Below are positions 14,661 through 23,594 of a DNA stretch of 64,000 nt, piece after piece (the stretch's first letter is position 1; each line of letters begins with the position of its first letter). The stretch spans positions 1-64,000 of the forward strand of contig DASVFR010000015.1 in NCBI GenBank assembly GCA_036379955.1. Reading direction: 5' to 3'. Source of the stretch: VRUE01 sp036379955 (GTDB lineage Bacteria > Actinomycetota > Thermoleophilia > Solirubrobacterales > 70-9). The position numbers were made by a program, and so were the translations under genes. Under the pieces are notes generated by a model. It searched no databases. It was not told where the DNA came from and worked only from the letters and a program-made list of their open reading frames with translations.

Positions 14661-17072
14661 TTGATCCGGCGCGTAGGGATCGGCATCGCGGTGACGCTCG
14701 GCTCGCTCGCGATCGCGGCAGCCGCCGCGCACGCGGAAGGGCTCGCCGACCGCGTCGACGTCTTCGCCGGCACGATGCCGGGCGGCGCGACGTTCGGGGG
14801 CGGGCATAACTTCCCGGGCGCAGCGATGCCCTTCGGGATGGTGCAGTGGAGCCCCGACACGACCCCGGCCGACCACGACGGGCGCGGTGGCTACGACTAC
14901 GGCGACACGCACGTCAAAGGGTTCAGCCTCACCCACCTCTCGGGCGCCGGCTGCGAGCTCTACGAGGACTTTCCCTTCCTGCCGACGACCGAGCCGCTCG
15001 AATCCTCGCCCGCGGCCAGCGGCTCCTCGCTCGACGGCCGGTTCCAGCCGGGCTTTTCCCACGCCCATGAGAGCGGGCGCCCGGGCTACTACTCGGTCTC
15101 GCTCAACCCGGTCGACGGCGGCCGCATCGGGGTCGAGCTGAGCGCCACGACCAGAACCGGCGTGGCGCGCTTCACCTTCCCGCGAAGCCCCCACTCGAGC
15201 GTCCTCGTCAACGCCGGCGGCAGCGCCAAACCCGACGACTTCGCCGCGGTGCGGATCGACCCGGCTCACGACGAGATCGACGGCACCGCCTCCAGTGGCC
15301 TCTTCTGCGCCCAGCGGCCCCGCTACCGGGTCTACATCGCGGCCGTCTTCGACCGCCCCTTCGACGCCTATGGCGCCTGGAAAGGCGACAACCAGCTCCC
15401 CGGCGCCACCGCGGCCAGCGCCAGCGCCTCCCCACCCGCACGCCCCCGCAGCACCGCCGATGCCGGCGCCTACGCGACCTTCGACACCCGTCGCAACCCG
15501 ACGGTCCTCGCCCGCGTCGGCGTCTCCTTCGTCAGCGTCGAGGACGCCCGCGCGAACCTCGCCGCCGAAGACCCCGGCCTCGGCTTCGGGACGGTCGCCC
15601 GCCGCGCCGAACGCGCCTGGAACGCATGGCTCGGCCGCATCCGCGTCTCAGGCGGCCCGCCCCGCGCGATCGACACCTTCTACACGGCGCTCTACCACGC
15701 CGGCCTCGCCCCGCGCACCTTCAACGACGTCGGCGGCGCCTACATCGGCATGGACGGCCTCGTGCACCGCGCCCGCGCCCGCATCCAGTACGCCGACTTC
15801 TCCACCTGGGACACCTATCGCACCCAGATCCAGCTGCTCTCCATCCTGGCCCCGCGCCGCGCCAGCCAGATGGTCCGCTCGCTGCTCGCCGACGCCGCCG
15901 AGAGCGGCTGCCTGCCGCGCTGGTCCTACGCCAACGGCCAGAGCATGACGATGGTCGGCGACTCGGCCGACCCCCTGATCGCCTCCGCCGCGGCCTTCGG
16001 CGCGACGGCGTTCGACGCTCGCGCCGCGCTCGCCGCGATGCTCGCCGGCGCCGACCGCGAATGCCGCAGCGCCAACGGCGAATACGTCGAGCGCCAGGGC
16101 CTCGCCGCCTACCTCGCTCACGGGTACGTCCCCTACGACCTCGACACGAACGAAGCCAACGCCAACTCGATCTACGGCAGCCCCGACTCGGTCTGGGGCT
16201 CGGCGTCGACCACGCTCGAGTACGCGGTCGACGACTTCGCGATCGCCCAGCTCGCCGCCCGCGCCCTCCGCGACCGACCCACCTACCGACGCTTTATGCA
16301 GCGTTCAGACAATTGGCGCAATCTCTTCGACCGGCAGAGCGGCGCGATCGAGCCGCGCTACGAAAATGGCTCCTTTCCAGCCGAATACGACATCCTCAGC
16401 GGCGCCGGCTTCGTCGAGGGCGACGCCGCTCAGTACAGCTGGATGGTGCCGCAGGACCCGGCCGCCCTTTTCGCCGCGATGGGAGGCCGATTGAGGGCCG
16501 TCACCCGCCTGCGGCGCTTCCTGGGCCAGCTCAACGCCGGCGGACCAGGCGTCCACGCGGACCACGCCCTGCTCGGCAACGAGCCGACGCTGCACGCGCC
16601 ATGGCTCTACGACTGGACGGGGCAGCCGTTCCTCGCGCAGGCGACGGTTCGCCGGGCGCTCGGCCTCTACGGCACCACCCCCGACGGCTACCCCGGCAAC
16701 GACGACCTCGGCACGCTGTCCTCCTGGTACGTCTTCGGCGCCCTCGGCCTCTACCCGGCAGTCCCCGGCGTCGGCCTGCTGGCGATCGGCAGCCCGCTCT
16801 TCCGGCGCGCCTCGGTCGCCCTGCCGCACCGCCGCCGTCTGACGATCGCGGCGAGCGCACGGGGGCCGCACGCCCCCTTTATAAGGAGCCTGCGAATCGA
16901 CGGCCGCAGCTACGCCCGCCCCTGGACCACCTGGTGCGCGCTGCGCCGCGGCGCTCGCCTCGAGTTCTCGCTCTCTCCCCGACCGAACCGGCGCTGGGGC
17001 TCCACCCTCGCCGCCTCGCCTCCCTCGTTCGGCCCGCGCCGGGCGATGCCGAAGGACGCCTGCGCCCCTTGA
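14661..17072 (+). CDS. GH92-family secreted glycoside hydrolase (alpha-mannosidase type)
   Basis: An 803-residue exported enzyme; TTG start, signal peptide within residues 1-25 (IGIAVTLGSLAIAAAAAHA). GTMPGGATFGGGHNFPGAAM, QWSPDTTP and GYDYGDTHVKGFSLTHLSG are the N-terminal family blocks; the catalytic (alpha/alpha)6 barrel shows FSTWDTYRTQIQLLSIL, YSWMVPQDPAALFAAMGG and GNDDLGTLSSWYVFGALG. GH92 enzymes are calcium-dependent exo-mannosidases acting on mannan or N-glycan-like chains. The stop overlaps the next gene as TTGA. Length is normal for the family. Confidence 0.92.
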   Translation: MIRRVGIGIAVTLGSLAIAAAAAHAEGLADRVDVFAGTMPGGATFGGGHNFPGAAMPFGMVQWSPDTTPADHDGRGGYDYGDTHVKGFSLTHLSGAGCELYEDFPFLPTTEPLESSPAASGSSLDGRFQPGFSHAHESGRPGYYSVSLNPVDGGRIGVELSATTRTGVARFTFPRSPHSSVLVNAGGSAKPDDFAAVRIDPAHDEIDGTASSGLFCAQRPRYRVYIAAVFDRPFDAYGAWKGDNQLPGATAASASASPPARPRSTADAGAYATFDTRRNPTVLARVGVSFVSVEDARANLAAEDPGLGFGTVARRAERAWNAWLGRIRVSGGPPRAIDTFYTALYHAGLAPRTFNDVGGAYIGMDGLVHRARARIQYADFSTWDTYRTQIQLLSILAPRRASQMVRSLLADAAESGCLPRWSYANGQSMTMVGDSADPLIASAAAFGATAFDARAALAAMLAGADRECRSANGEYVERQGLAAYLAHGYVPYDLDTNEANANSIYGSPDSVWGSASTTLEYAVDDFAIAQLAARALRDRPTYRRFMQRSDNWRNLFDRQSGAIEPRYENGSFPAEYDILSGAGFVEGDAAQYSWMVPQDPAALFAAMGGRLRAVTRLRRFLGQLNAGGPGVHADHALLGNEPTLHAPWLYDWTGQPFLAQATVRRALGLYGTTPDGYPGNDDLGTLSSWYVFGALGLYPAVPGVGLLAIGSPLFRRASVALPHRRRLTIAASARGPHAPFIRSLRIDGRSYARPWTTWCALRRGARLEFSLSPRPNRRWGSTLAASPPSFGPRRAMPKDACAP

Positions 17073-18550
17073 GCCTGTCCCCGTCGCGCGACCGCGACGC
17101 TCTCTGGATCCTCGCCTTCATCGTCGCGCTGGGCGCGGCGATGCGCTTTGCCAGCCTCGGCGTGCAGAGCTTCCACCACGACGAGGTGATCACCGCGATG
17201 CGGGTGATCCCCGGCAGCTTCGCCGACATGCTGCGGGCGGTCCGCGACAGCGAGTCGAACCCCCCTCTCTACTACGCGCTCGCCTGGGCCTGGGCGAAGG
17301 CGTTCGGCACCGGCGAATTCGGGCTGCGCTCGCTCTCGGCCCTCTTCGGCCTCGCCACCGTGCCGATCGCCTACTGCCTTGGAGCGGAGCTCTCCAGCCG
17401 GCGAGCCGGCCTGATCGCCGCCGCCCTGGTCGCCGTCAACCCGATGCTGATCTGGTACTCGCAGGAGGCGCGCTCCTACGCCGTGCTCGTCTTCTTCTGC
17501 GCCGTCTCGCTGCTCTTCTTCGTGCGCGCCCTGCGGACCGAGGACGGAAGGGACCTCGCCCTCTGGGCGCTCGCCTCCGCCCTCGCTCTCTGCAGCCACT
17601 ACTTCGCCTTCTTCCCCGTCGCGATCGAGGCCGCCTGGCTGCTCGTCGCCCTGCGCCGGCGCTGGCGGGCGGTGGTCCCGGCCGTGGCCGGCGTCGGCTT
17701 CATCGGCCTCGCCCTCCTGCCGCTGATCTCCGCCCAGGTCAACCCCACCCACGTCGGCTGGATCGACGACAGCCTGCTCTCCACCCGCTTCCTCGAGACC
17801 GGCGTCAGCTTCCTGATCGGGGAGACCGGCCACGTGATCGCCGAGCCACCCCGCCACCGCTACGCCCTGGTCCCGGCGGTCCTGGTCGGCGCCGGTTGGC
17901 TGCTCGTCGCCGCTCGCGGGACGTGGCGCGAGCGCCGCGGGGCGTTGATCGTGGCGACCATTGGCATCGGCGTCGCCCTGCTGACCCTGCTCGCCGCGCT
18001 CGTCGGCGAGGACTACGTGGTCGAACGCAACCTGCTGCCGGCGCTGGTCCCGGTCGGCGTCGCCGTCGCGATCGGCTTCGGCGCGGAGCGCGTCCCGCGT
18101 CTCGGGCTCCTGCTTGCCGCGGCTCTCTGCGCCTACTGGATCGCCTTCGGCGTCCGGGTCACCGAAACGCCGAACCTGCAGCGGCCCGACTTCCGCGCGA
18201 TCGTCGACGAGCTCGGCCCCGCGCGCGGGCCGCGCGCGATCGTCAGCTGGAAGCTGGCCGCCAACCCGGTGCGCTTCTACCTGCACGGCCGCTCCGAGCG
18301 CATCTACAGCGGCGTCACGCCGATGCGCGAGATCGACGTGATCGGCAAGTCGGACGTGGGCAGCACCGCCGCCGGCGTGCCGCGCGAGTTCCACGCGATC
18401 CGGCGGGTAAGGTTCGAGCGCCTCACCTTGACCCGCTACGCCTCCGGCCGCATACGCGAGATTCCCTTCTACCGACTGCGTCACATCGACACCGGGTTCG
18501 GCGAGGACGCCGTGGTCGTCGACGGGCTCCCGCCGGGGGAGCGTCGGTGA
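17069..18550 (+). CDS. Membrane glycosyltransferase, GT39/ArnT-like (GT-C fold)
   Basis: 493 residues from the TTG overlapping the GH92 stop. A first membrane helix (LWILAFIVALGAAMRFASLG) is followed by the extracytoplasmic loop with HHDEVITAMR, carrying the Asp-Glu pair typical of polyprenyl-phosphate-sugar transferases, then YYALAWAWAKAFG and about nine more hydrophobic helices to residue 380, and a soluble C-terminal domain. It would glycosylate proteins or glycans on the outer face of the membrane from a lipid-linked sugar. Frames extending further upstream are shadows of the GH92 gene. The stop overlaps the next start as GTGA. Confidence 0.85.
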   Translation: MSLSPSRDRDALWILAFIVALGAAMRFASLGVQSFHHDEVITAMRVIPGSFADMLRAVRDSESNPPLYYALAWAWAKAFGTGEFGLRSLSALFGLATVPIAYCLGAELSSRRAGLIAAALVAVNPMLIWYSQEARSYAVLVFFCAVSLLFFVRALRTEDGRDLALWALASALALCSHYFAFFPVAIEAAWLLVALRRRWRAVVPAVAGVGFIGLALLPLISAQVNPTHVGWIDDSLLSTRFLETGVSFLIGETGHVIAEPPRHRYALVPAVLVGAGWLLVAARGTWRERRGALIVATIGIGVALLTLLAALVGEDYVVERNLLPALVPVGVAVAIGFGAERVPRLGLLLAAALCAYWIAFGVRVTETPNLQRPDFRAIVDELGPARGPRAIVSWKLAANPVRFYLHGRSERIYSGVTPMREIDVIGKSDVGSTAAGVPREFHAIRRVRFERLTLTRYASGRIREIPFYRLRHIDTGFGEDAVVVDGLPPGERR

Positions 18551-18972
18551 CCGCCAGCGAGTTCGCCTATCGCCTCAGCGCCGCGGCCCGCCGCCCGGCG
18601 AGCTGGTGGCAGCTGGGCAAGTTCGGTTTGGTCGGCGTATCCGGCTACGTGATCAACCTCGGCGTGTTCGCGCTGCTCAGCGGCAGCCTCGGGCTCCATC
18701 ACGTGATCGCCGCGGTCGGTGCCTTCCTCGTCGCCGTCTCCAGCAACTTCTTCTGGAACCGGCACTGGACGTTCACCGCCGGCGACGGGCATGCCGGCTT
18801 CCAGGCGATCCGCTTCTTCACGGTGAGCATCGCCGCGCTGCTGATCAACCTCGTGGTGCTCGAGGCACTGGTCTCGGGGGCCTCGCTCGGCGCCCTCGGC
18901 GCCCAGGCGATCGCCGTCGCCGTCGCGATGCCGTTCAACTTCCTTGGCAACAAGCTCTGGACGTTCGCGTAG
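18547..18972 (+). CDS. GtrA-like membrane protein
   Basis: 141 residues with four hydrophobic helices (GLVGVSGYVINLGVFALLSG, HHVIAAVGAFLVAVSSNFFW, FFTVSIAALLINLVVLEALV, AIAVAVAMPFNFLGNKLWTF) and the family motifs NFFWNRHWTF and FNFLGNKLWTF. GtrA-type proteins are thought to flip or help transfer undecaprenyl-linked sugars. Coupling by GTGA to the membrane glycosyltransferase supports a shared lipid-linked sugar pathway. Confidence 0.88.
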   Translation: MTASEFAYRLSAAARRPASWWQLGKFGLVGVSGYVINLGVFALLSGSLGLHHVIAAVGAFLVAVSSNFFWNRHWTFTAGDGHAGFQAIRFFTVSIAALLINLVVLEALVSGASLGALGAQAIAVAVAMPFNFLGNKLWTFA

Positions 18973-18990
18973 CGCGGCCCGGGCCGGACC

Positions 18991-19425
18991 GTGATCTACC
19001 TGCTGCGACACGGCGACGCCGAGGAAGGCAAGGGGGACGACGCGGCGCGGCGATTGACCGCGAAGGGCGAGCGACAGGCGCGGGCGGCGGGCCGGGCGCT
19101 CGCGACGTTTGGCGCGGGCATCGACGCCTGCCTGACAAGCCCCAAGGTGCGCGCCCGCGACACGGCCCGACTCGCCTGCGAGGCGCTCGACCTCGCGCCC
19201 GAGACGACCGAGGAGTTGCGCGGCGGCCCGTTCGACTCGCTCGGCCTCGCCGCCGGGCGCGGCAACGTTTTCCTCGTCGGCCACGAGCCGGACTTCTCCG
19301 GCGAGGTCGCTCGCCTCACCGGCGCCAACGTCAAGCTACGCAAGGGCGGCCTCGCGGTCGTCGACGGCGGCATCCTCGTCGCCCTGCTGCGCCCTAAGGA
19401 CCTGGCCGCGATCGCGAGCGGTTAG
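18991..19425 (+). CDS. sixA: SixA-like phosphohistidine phosphatase
   Basis: 144 residues with a GTG start. The phosphatase signature LLRHGDAE at the N-terminus supplies the catalytic histidine and FLVGHEPDF near residue 94 the second histidine; ARDTARLA adds the phosphate-binding arginine. The short length with no accessory domain is typical of SixA proteins, which dephosphorylate phosphohistidine in signalling or PTS proteins. It lies 18 bases after the GtrA gene and is probably co-transcribed. Confidence 0.85.
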   Translation: MIYLLRHGDAEEGKGDDAARRLTAKGERQARAAGRALATFGAGIDACLTSPKVRARDTARLACEALDLAPETTEELRGGPFDSLGLAAGRGNVFLVGHEPDFSGEVARLTGANVKLRKGGLAVVDGGILVALLRPKDLAAIASG

Positions 19426-19491
19426 GCATTCCGGCCGCGGTCGGTTAGGGTCGGCCTCGACCGATCGAACGGCGGGGAGAAACGAGGGCCA

Positions 19492-20037
19492 ATGGCGTAC
19501 GAAATGCAGATCCGGCAGAGTCCGGCGCGGGTCAAGATCAGGAGCCCGTGGGCGGCGGCGCTGCTGCCGATCGTCACGCTAGGCATCTACCACCTGGTCT
19601 GGTGGTACCGGATCAACCGCGAGCTGCGCGACTACGGCGCCGCCAAGGGCTACGACCTGGGCCAGAACCCGACCAACTCGCTGCTCGCCCTCTTCCCCGG
19701 CGGGCTGATCATCGTCCCGGCGCTGGTCACCTACTGGCGCGGGACCAAGCGCGCGATGGGCGCCTCTCGCGTCGCCGGGCAGGAGCCGCTCAACGGCTGG
19801 ATCGCGATCCTCCTCTACCTCTTCATCGCGCCAGCGCTCTGGGCCTACATCCAGGCCGAGTTGAACAAGGTCTGGCAAGCCGAAGCGGACCCGATCGCGG
19901 GCGAGCCGGCGCCACCGGCACCCTCGGATGCGATGCCGCCGCCCGCGCCGCCGGCCGGGGAGCCCGCGCCGCCGGCGCCGCCAACCCCCCCGGCGGAGCC
20001 GCCCGCTCCTCCGCCACCCTCCGAGCCCGCCGCCTGA
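19492..20037 (+). CDS. DUF4234 membrane protein with proline-rich tail
   Basis: 181 residues. Residues 15-125 match the DUF4234 layout: a hydrophobic segment with PIVTLGIYHLVWWYRINREL, LALFPGGLIIVPALVTYW and GWIAILLYLFIAPALWAYIQ, giving three membrane helices. The last 50 residues are almost only Pro, Ala and Glu and likely form a disordered cytoplasmic or surface tail. GGCGGGGAGAAA precedes the ATG. Function unknown. Confidence 0.8.
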   Translation: MAYEMQIRQSPARVKIRSPWAAALLPIVTLGIYHLVWWYRINRELRDYGAAKGYDLGQNPTNSLLALFPGGLIIVPALVTYWRGTKRAMGASRVAGQEPLNGWIAILLYLFIAPALWAYIQAELNKVWQAEADPIAGEPAPPAPSDAMPPPAPPAGEPAPPAPPTPPAEPPAPPPPSEPAA

Positions 20038-20053
20038 GCGCGGTCAACCGTCC

Positions 20054-20479
20054 TTGAAGCAACGCGTCAGCCTGATCACGCTCGGCGTGGCGGACCTCGG
20101 GCGGGCGCGTCGCTTCTACGAAGCGCTCGGCTGGACCACCGGAGCGGCGCCTGGCGACGACGTCGTCTTCTTCCAGGCCGGCGGCGGCATGGTCCTCGCG
20201 CTCTGGGATCGAGCGCGGCTCGCCGAAGACAGCTGCGTCGATGACCGCGGCGGCTGGGGCGGCGTCACCCTGGCGCTCAACCTCGGCTCGCCGGCTGAGG
20301 TCGACGCCGTGACCGAGGAGGCGCGCGCCGCCGGCGCGACGATCGGCCGCGAGCCGGCCGAGACCTTCTGGGGCGGCTACAGCTCGCTCTTCCTCGACCC
20401 GGACGGCCACCCCTGGGAGATCGCCCACAACCCGCACTGGACTATCGACGCCGACGGCGGGGTCGAACTTGGCCGCTAG
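20054..20479 (+). CDS. VOC-family (glyoxalase/bleomycin-resistance-like) protein
   Basis: 141 residues from a TTG start just after the DUF4234 stop. RVSLITLGVADLGRARRFYE and ALGW open the first beta-alpha-beta-beta-beta module, and SSLFLDPDGHPWEIAHNP closes the second, with a glutamate at the usual metal-ligand position. It could act on a glutathione- or mycothiol-like adduct or bind a small ligand. It overlaps the GNAT gene by 11 bases. Confidence 0.85.
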   Translation: MKQRVSLITLGVADLGRARRFYEALGWTTGAAPGDDVVFFQAGGGMVLALWDRARLAEDSCVDDRGGWGGVTLALNLGSPAEVDAVTEEARAAGATIGREPAETFWGGYSSLFLDPDGHPWEIAHNPHWTIDADGGVELGR

Positions 20480-21257
20480 CGAGACCGAGCGCGCCCACCT
20501 CAACCTCGTCGACAGCTCGCGCCTCTTCTTCGAGCTCGATCCCGGCGCTGCGATCGAGGCCGAGCCGGGCTGGCTGTTTGGCGCGGGCAGCGCCACCCAC
20601 CCCGTGATCTCCAACGCCGCCTTCCGCCGCGACGCGGGCATCGACGCCGAGGACTTCCTCGCCCGCGCCGGCGAGTTCTTCGCGCAGAGGGGGCGGCGGT
20701 TCAGCATCTGGCTCAGGGCCGAGCAGGCCGCGGACAGCGACCTTGCCGCCGCCGCCGAGTCGGCGGGCTTCCAGGCCGTCTATGAGATGCCGGAGATGCT
20801 CCTCGGCACACCGCCCCCGGACGAGCCGCCCCAATCCGGCGCCGAGCTGCGCCGGCTGAGCGCCCCCGACCAGGTGCCCGACTTCTGGCTGGTCGCCAAG
20901 GCCGCCTACGCGACCAACGGATTTCCGCCCGAGGTCTTCGCCGGCTACACCAGGCACGGCGCCCTGCTCGCCGAGAACGTCGTCGCCTACGTCGCCTACG
21001 TGGACGGCGAGCCCGCCAGCATCGCGATGACGATCGTCAACAACGGCGTCGCCGGCATCTACTGGGTCGGCAGCCTCGAGTCGGCGCGGGGGAAGGGCCT
21101 TGGCCGGGCCGTGACGGTGGCGGCGACGAACGCCGGCTTCGCGCTGGGCGCCGAGATTGCCTCCCTGCAGGCATCGCCGATGGGCCGACCGATCTACGCC
21201 AAGCTGGGCTACGAGACCGCCTACGACTACCGGCTGTTGATCTCCCCGGCGGGCTGA
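20469..21257 (+). CDS. GNAT-family N-acetyltransferase
   Basis: 262 residues, TTG start inside the end of the VOC gene. The C-terminal half holds the acetyl-CoA site: VAYVAYVDGEPASIAMTIV, then IYWVGSLESARGKGLGRAVT (R-G-K-G-L-G for the Q/RxxGxG/A loop) and YAKLGYETAYDYRLL. The N-terminal 120 residues look like a degenerate second GNAT-like domain. Substrate unknown. Confidence 0.85.
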   Translation: MAASETERAHLNLVDSSRLFFELDPGAAIEAEPGWLFGAGSATHPVISNAAFRRDAGIDAEDFLARAGEFFAQRGRRFSIWLRAEQAADSDLAAAAESAGFQAVYEMPEMLLGTPPPDEPPQSGAELRRLSAPDQVPDFWLVAKAAYATNGFPPEVFAGYTRHGALLAENVVAYVAYVDGEPASIAMTIVNNGVAGIYWVGSLESARGKGLGRAVTVAATNAGFALGAEIASLQASPMGRPIYAKLGYETAYDYRLLISPAG

Positions 21258-21379
21258 ACGACTGGCTCTCTGGGCATTTGGGGCGAAGTCGCCGACTGGC
21301 CAATCAACCAGGATTGCATCGTTCCTTGTAGCCTCCCGAGCCGAAATTTCTCGAACGGAGAAGGAGAAACGGAGAGAGC

Positions 21380-22210
21380 ATGGGACTTCTTGATGGGAAA
21401 GCGGCGATCGTCACCGGGTCGGCGCGCGGGATCGGGCGGGCCACCGCGGAGATGTTCGTCCGCGAGGGCGCCAAGGTGCTGATCAACGACCTCGACGCCG
21501 ACGTCGCCGAGCAGGCGTCGAACGAGATCGACGGCGAGACCGCCGTCTTCTCCGGCGACCTGACCAAGCCGGACGCCGCCGACCAGCTCGTCGCCGCCGG
21601 CGTCGACGCCTTCGGCGCCGTCGACATCGTCGTCAACAACGCCGGCTACACCTGGGACAGCGTCGCCCACAAGATGACCGACGAGCAGTTCCAGGCGATG
21701 CTCGACATCCACACGATCGTGCCCTTCCGCGTCGCCCGGGCGCTTGCCCCGCACTGGCGCGAGGCGGCCAAGGCCGAGCGCGGCGAGGGCAAGGAGGTCT
21801 TCCGCAAGATCGTCAACGTCTCCTCGACCTCGGGGATGATGGGCAACGCCGGCCAGGTCAACTACTCGGCGGCGAAGATGGCCGTCGTCGGCTTCACCAA
21901 AACGCTGGCCAAGGAGTGGGGCCAGTTCAAGATCAACGTCAACGCGGTCGCCTTCGGCTTCGTCGAAACCCGCCTCACCGCGGCCAAGGAGCAGGGCGGC
22001 GAGATGACCTCGCCGACCGGCGAGAAGATCGAGCTCGGCATCCCCGAGCAGATGCGGGCGATGGCCTCGGCGATCATCCCGCTCGGCCGCCCGGCGACGC
22101 CGGAGGAGGCATCGGCCCCGATCCTCTTCCTTTGCTCGCCACTGGCCAACTACGTGCACGGTCAGGTACTCAACGTCACCGGCGGCATGTTCGGAGGGAT
22201 GTACACCTGA
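21380..22210 (+). CDS. Short-chain dehydrogenase/reductase (FabG-like)
   Basis: 276 residues with a canonical SDR set: cofactor loop GSARGIGRAT, NNAG, catalytic Ser in VNVSSTSGMMGN, and YSAAK as the Tyr-x-x-x-Lys pair. The C-terminal VNVTGGMFGGMYT is FabG-like. An unusual ~20-residue region (EQGGEMTSPTGEKIELGIPE) near residue 210 forms an extended substrate loop. GGAGAAGGAGAAACGGAGAGAGC precedes the ATG in a 122-base promoter gap. Probably reduces a 3-oxoacyl or hydroxy substrate. Confidence 0.9.
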   Translation: MGLLDGKAAIVTGSARGIGRATAEMFVREGAKVLINDLDADVAEQASNEIDGETAVFSGDLTKPDAADQLVAAGVDAFGAVDIVVNNAGYTWDSVAHKMTDEQFQAMLDIHTIVPFRVARALAPHWREAAKAERGEGKEVFRKIVNVSSTSGMMGNAGQVNYSAAKMAVVGFTKTLAKEWGQFKINVNAVAFGFVETRLTAAKEQGGEMTSPTGEKIELGIPEQMRAMASAIIPLGRPATPEEASAPILFLCSPLANYVHGQVLNVTGGMFGGMYT

Positions 22211-22692
22211 GTTCCGCGACGACAGAGGAGCGGCGCACGCCGCGCTACCTGGACGTGGGGGACCGGATCTGGCCCCTCACGCGCCGGGTGATGGGCCTGC
22301 ACACGGCCCTCTACCGGGTGACCGGCGGCCGCTTCGGGCACAAGGTGCCCGGCGGCCCCGGCACGATGCTGCTGCTCGACCACGTCGGCGCCAAGAGCGG
22401 CAAGAAGCGCACCTCGCCGCTCCTCTACGTCGAGGACGGCGAGAACGTCTTCGTCATCGCCTCCAAGGGGGGCTTCCCCAAACACCCCGCCTGGTACCAC
22501 AACCTGATGGCCAACCCGGACACGACGGTCCAGATCCGCTCCGAGCGGCGGATGGTCCACGCTCGCGTCGCCACCGCGGAGGAGCGCAAGCGGCTCTGGC
22601 CGATGGCGGTCAGGGCCTACAGCGGCTACGAAGACTACGCGGCCCGCAGCAAGGGCCGCGAGATCCCCATCGTCATCCTCGAACGTCGCTAG
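22207..22692 (+). CDS. Deazaflavin (F420)-dependent nitroreductase family protein
   Basis: 161 residues if translation begins at the CTG overlapping the SDR stop (CTGA); ATG at 22291 is the first ATG. PGTMLLLDHVGAKSGKKRTS, LLYVEDGENVFVIASKGG and HPAWYHNLMANPDTTVQI are the conserved blocks of the DDN-type nitroreductase family that uses coenzyme F420 in actinobacteria. Coupling with the SDR suggests linked redox chemistry. The start codon is the uncertain part. Confidence 0.85.
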   Translation: MSSATTEERRTPRYLDVGDRIWPLTRRVMGLHTALYRVTGGRFGHKVPGGPGTMLLLDHVGAKSGKKRTSPLLYVEDGENVFVIASKGGFPKHPAWYHNLMANPDTTVQIRSERRMVHARVATAEERKRLWPMAVRAYSGYEDYAARSKGREIPIVILERR

Positions 22693-23552
22693 GGCTTAGG
22701 GCGACGCTCCTCGGCGACCGGGTCGCCGGATTCGCTGGCGATCGATTCGGGCGGCCAGGGGCCGGCCCAGTTGTCGCGGGCGCCGTCGATCGTGATCGTC
22801 GTGCCGGAGTAGAAGTCGCCGGCGGGCGAGGCGAGGTAGGCGACGAGCCAGGCCATCTCCTCGGCGCGGCCGGCGCGGCCGATCGGGATCGAGCGCTCGA
22901 GGTTGTCGACCACGACCTGCGGGTACTTGGTCAGCAGCGTCTCGGTCGCGAACTGACCGGCGGCCAGCGCGCAGGTCTTGATCCCGAACCGCGCCCACTC
23001 GACGGCCAGCGTCCGCATCATGTTCTCGACCGCGGCGCGGGCGGCGCCGGAGTGGACCATGCCCGGCATCCCGTTGTGCGGGGAGAGGGTGACGCTGAGC
23101 ACCTTGCCGCCGCCCTGCGGGATGAAGGCCTTGGTCGCCGCCGCGTGGGTCATCAGCCAGGTGCCCTGGACGTTGAGCTCGATCACGGTGCGGAACCCTT
23201 TCGGCGTGATCGACTCGGCCGGAGCGAGGAACTGGCCGCCGGCGTTGTTGACGAGGACGTCGAGCCGGCCGTGCTCCTCGAGCACCCGGTCCATGAAGCG
23301 GTCGACCGCCTCCTCGTCGCGGATGTCCACCGCCTCGCGGGCGAAGGATCCAGGCAGGCTGGCGGCCAGCTCCTCCGTCTTCCCCAACGGCTCCTCGCGG
23401 CGGCCGCAACCGACCACGGCGGCACCGAGGCGGGTCAGCTCCAGGGCGGTCTCCCGCCCCAGCCCGCTGCCGGCGCCGGAGACGACGCAGACCTGCCCGT
23501 CGAGCAGGCCGTCCCTGAAGACGCGCGAGTGCGGCTCCCCGGTCATCGGCAC
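22689..23552 (-). CDS. SDR oxidoreductase, peroxisomal trans-2-enoyl-CoA reductase-like
   Basis: 287 residues. GAGSGLGRET and NNAGG are normal SDR motifs, but the usual Tyr-x-x-x-Lys is replaced by HSGAARAAVENM, i.e. His and Arg. The same HSGAARA segment is found in mammalian peroxisomal trans-2-enoyl-CoA reductase, so this is probably a natural subfamily rather than a dead enzyme. NADPH-dependent enoyl-CoA reduction fits the acyl-CoA-rich genome. It converges with the nitroreductase gene and overlaps its stop by 4 bases. Confidence 0.82.
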   Translation of the reverse strand: MPMTGEPHSRVFRDGLLDGQVCVVSGAGSGLGRETALELTRLGAAVVGCGRREEPLGKTEELAASLPGSFAREAVDIRDEEAVDRFMDRVLEEHGRLDVLVNNAGGQFLAPAESITPKGFRTVIELNVQGTWLMTHAAATKAFIPQGGGKVLSVTLSPHNGMPGMVHSGAARAAVENMMRTLAVEWARFGIKTCALAAGQFATETLLTKYPQVVVDNLERSIPIGRAGRAEEMAWLVAYLASPAGDFYSGTTITIDGARDNWAGPWPPESIASESGDPVAEERRPKP

Positions 23553-23594
23553 GGGAGCCTATAGACGACCTCTTCCCAGGTAATCTGAGCCGGC

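Noticed and set aside
14163..15269. Extended start for the DUF6636-type secreted gene
   Set aside because: The extra 225 residues are antisense to GH92 coding sequence; the GTG at 14594 begins a proper signal peptide.
16855..16885. GGGGG/CCCCC inverted repeat inside the GH92 gene
   Set aside because: No outer stem is present and the protein there follows the normal family pattern, so it is not an inserted element.
15626..17068. Upstream extension of the membrane glycosyltransferase frame
   Set aside because: It is an out-of-frame shadow of GH92; the TTG at 17069 overlaps the GH92 stop and starts just before the first membrane helix.
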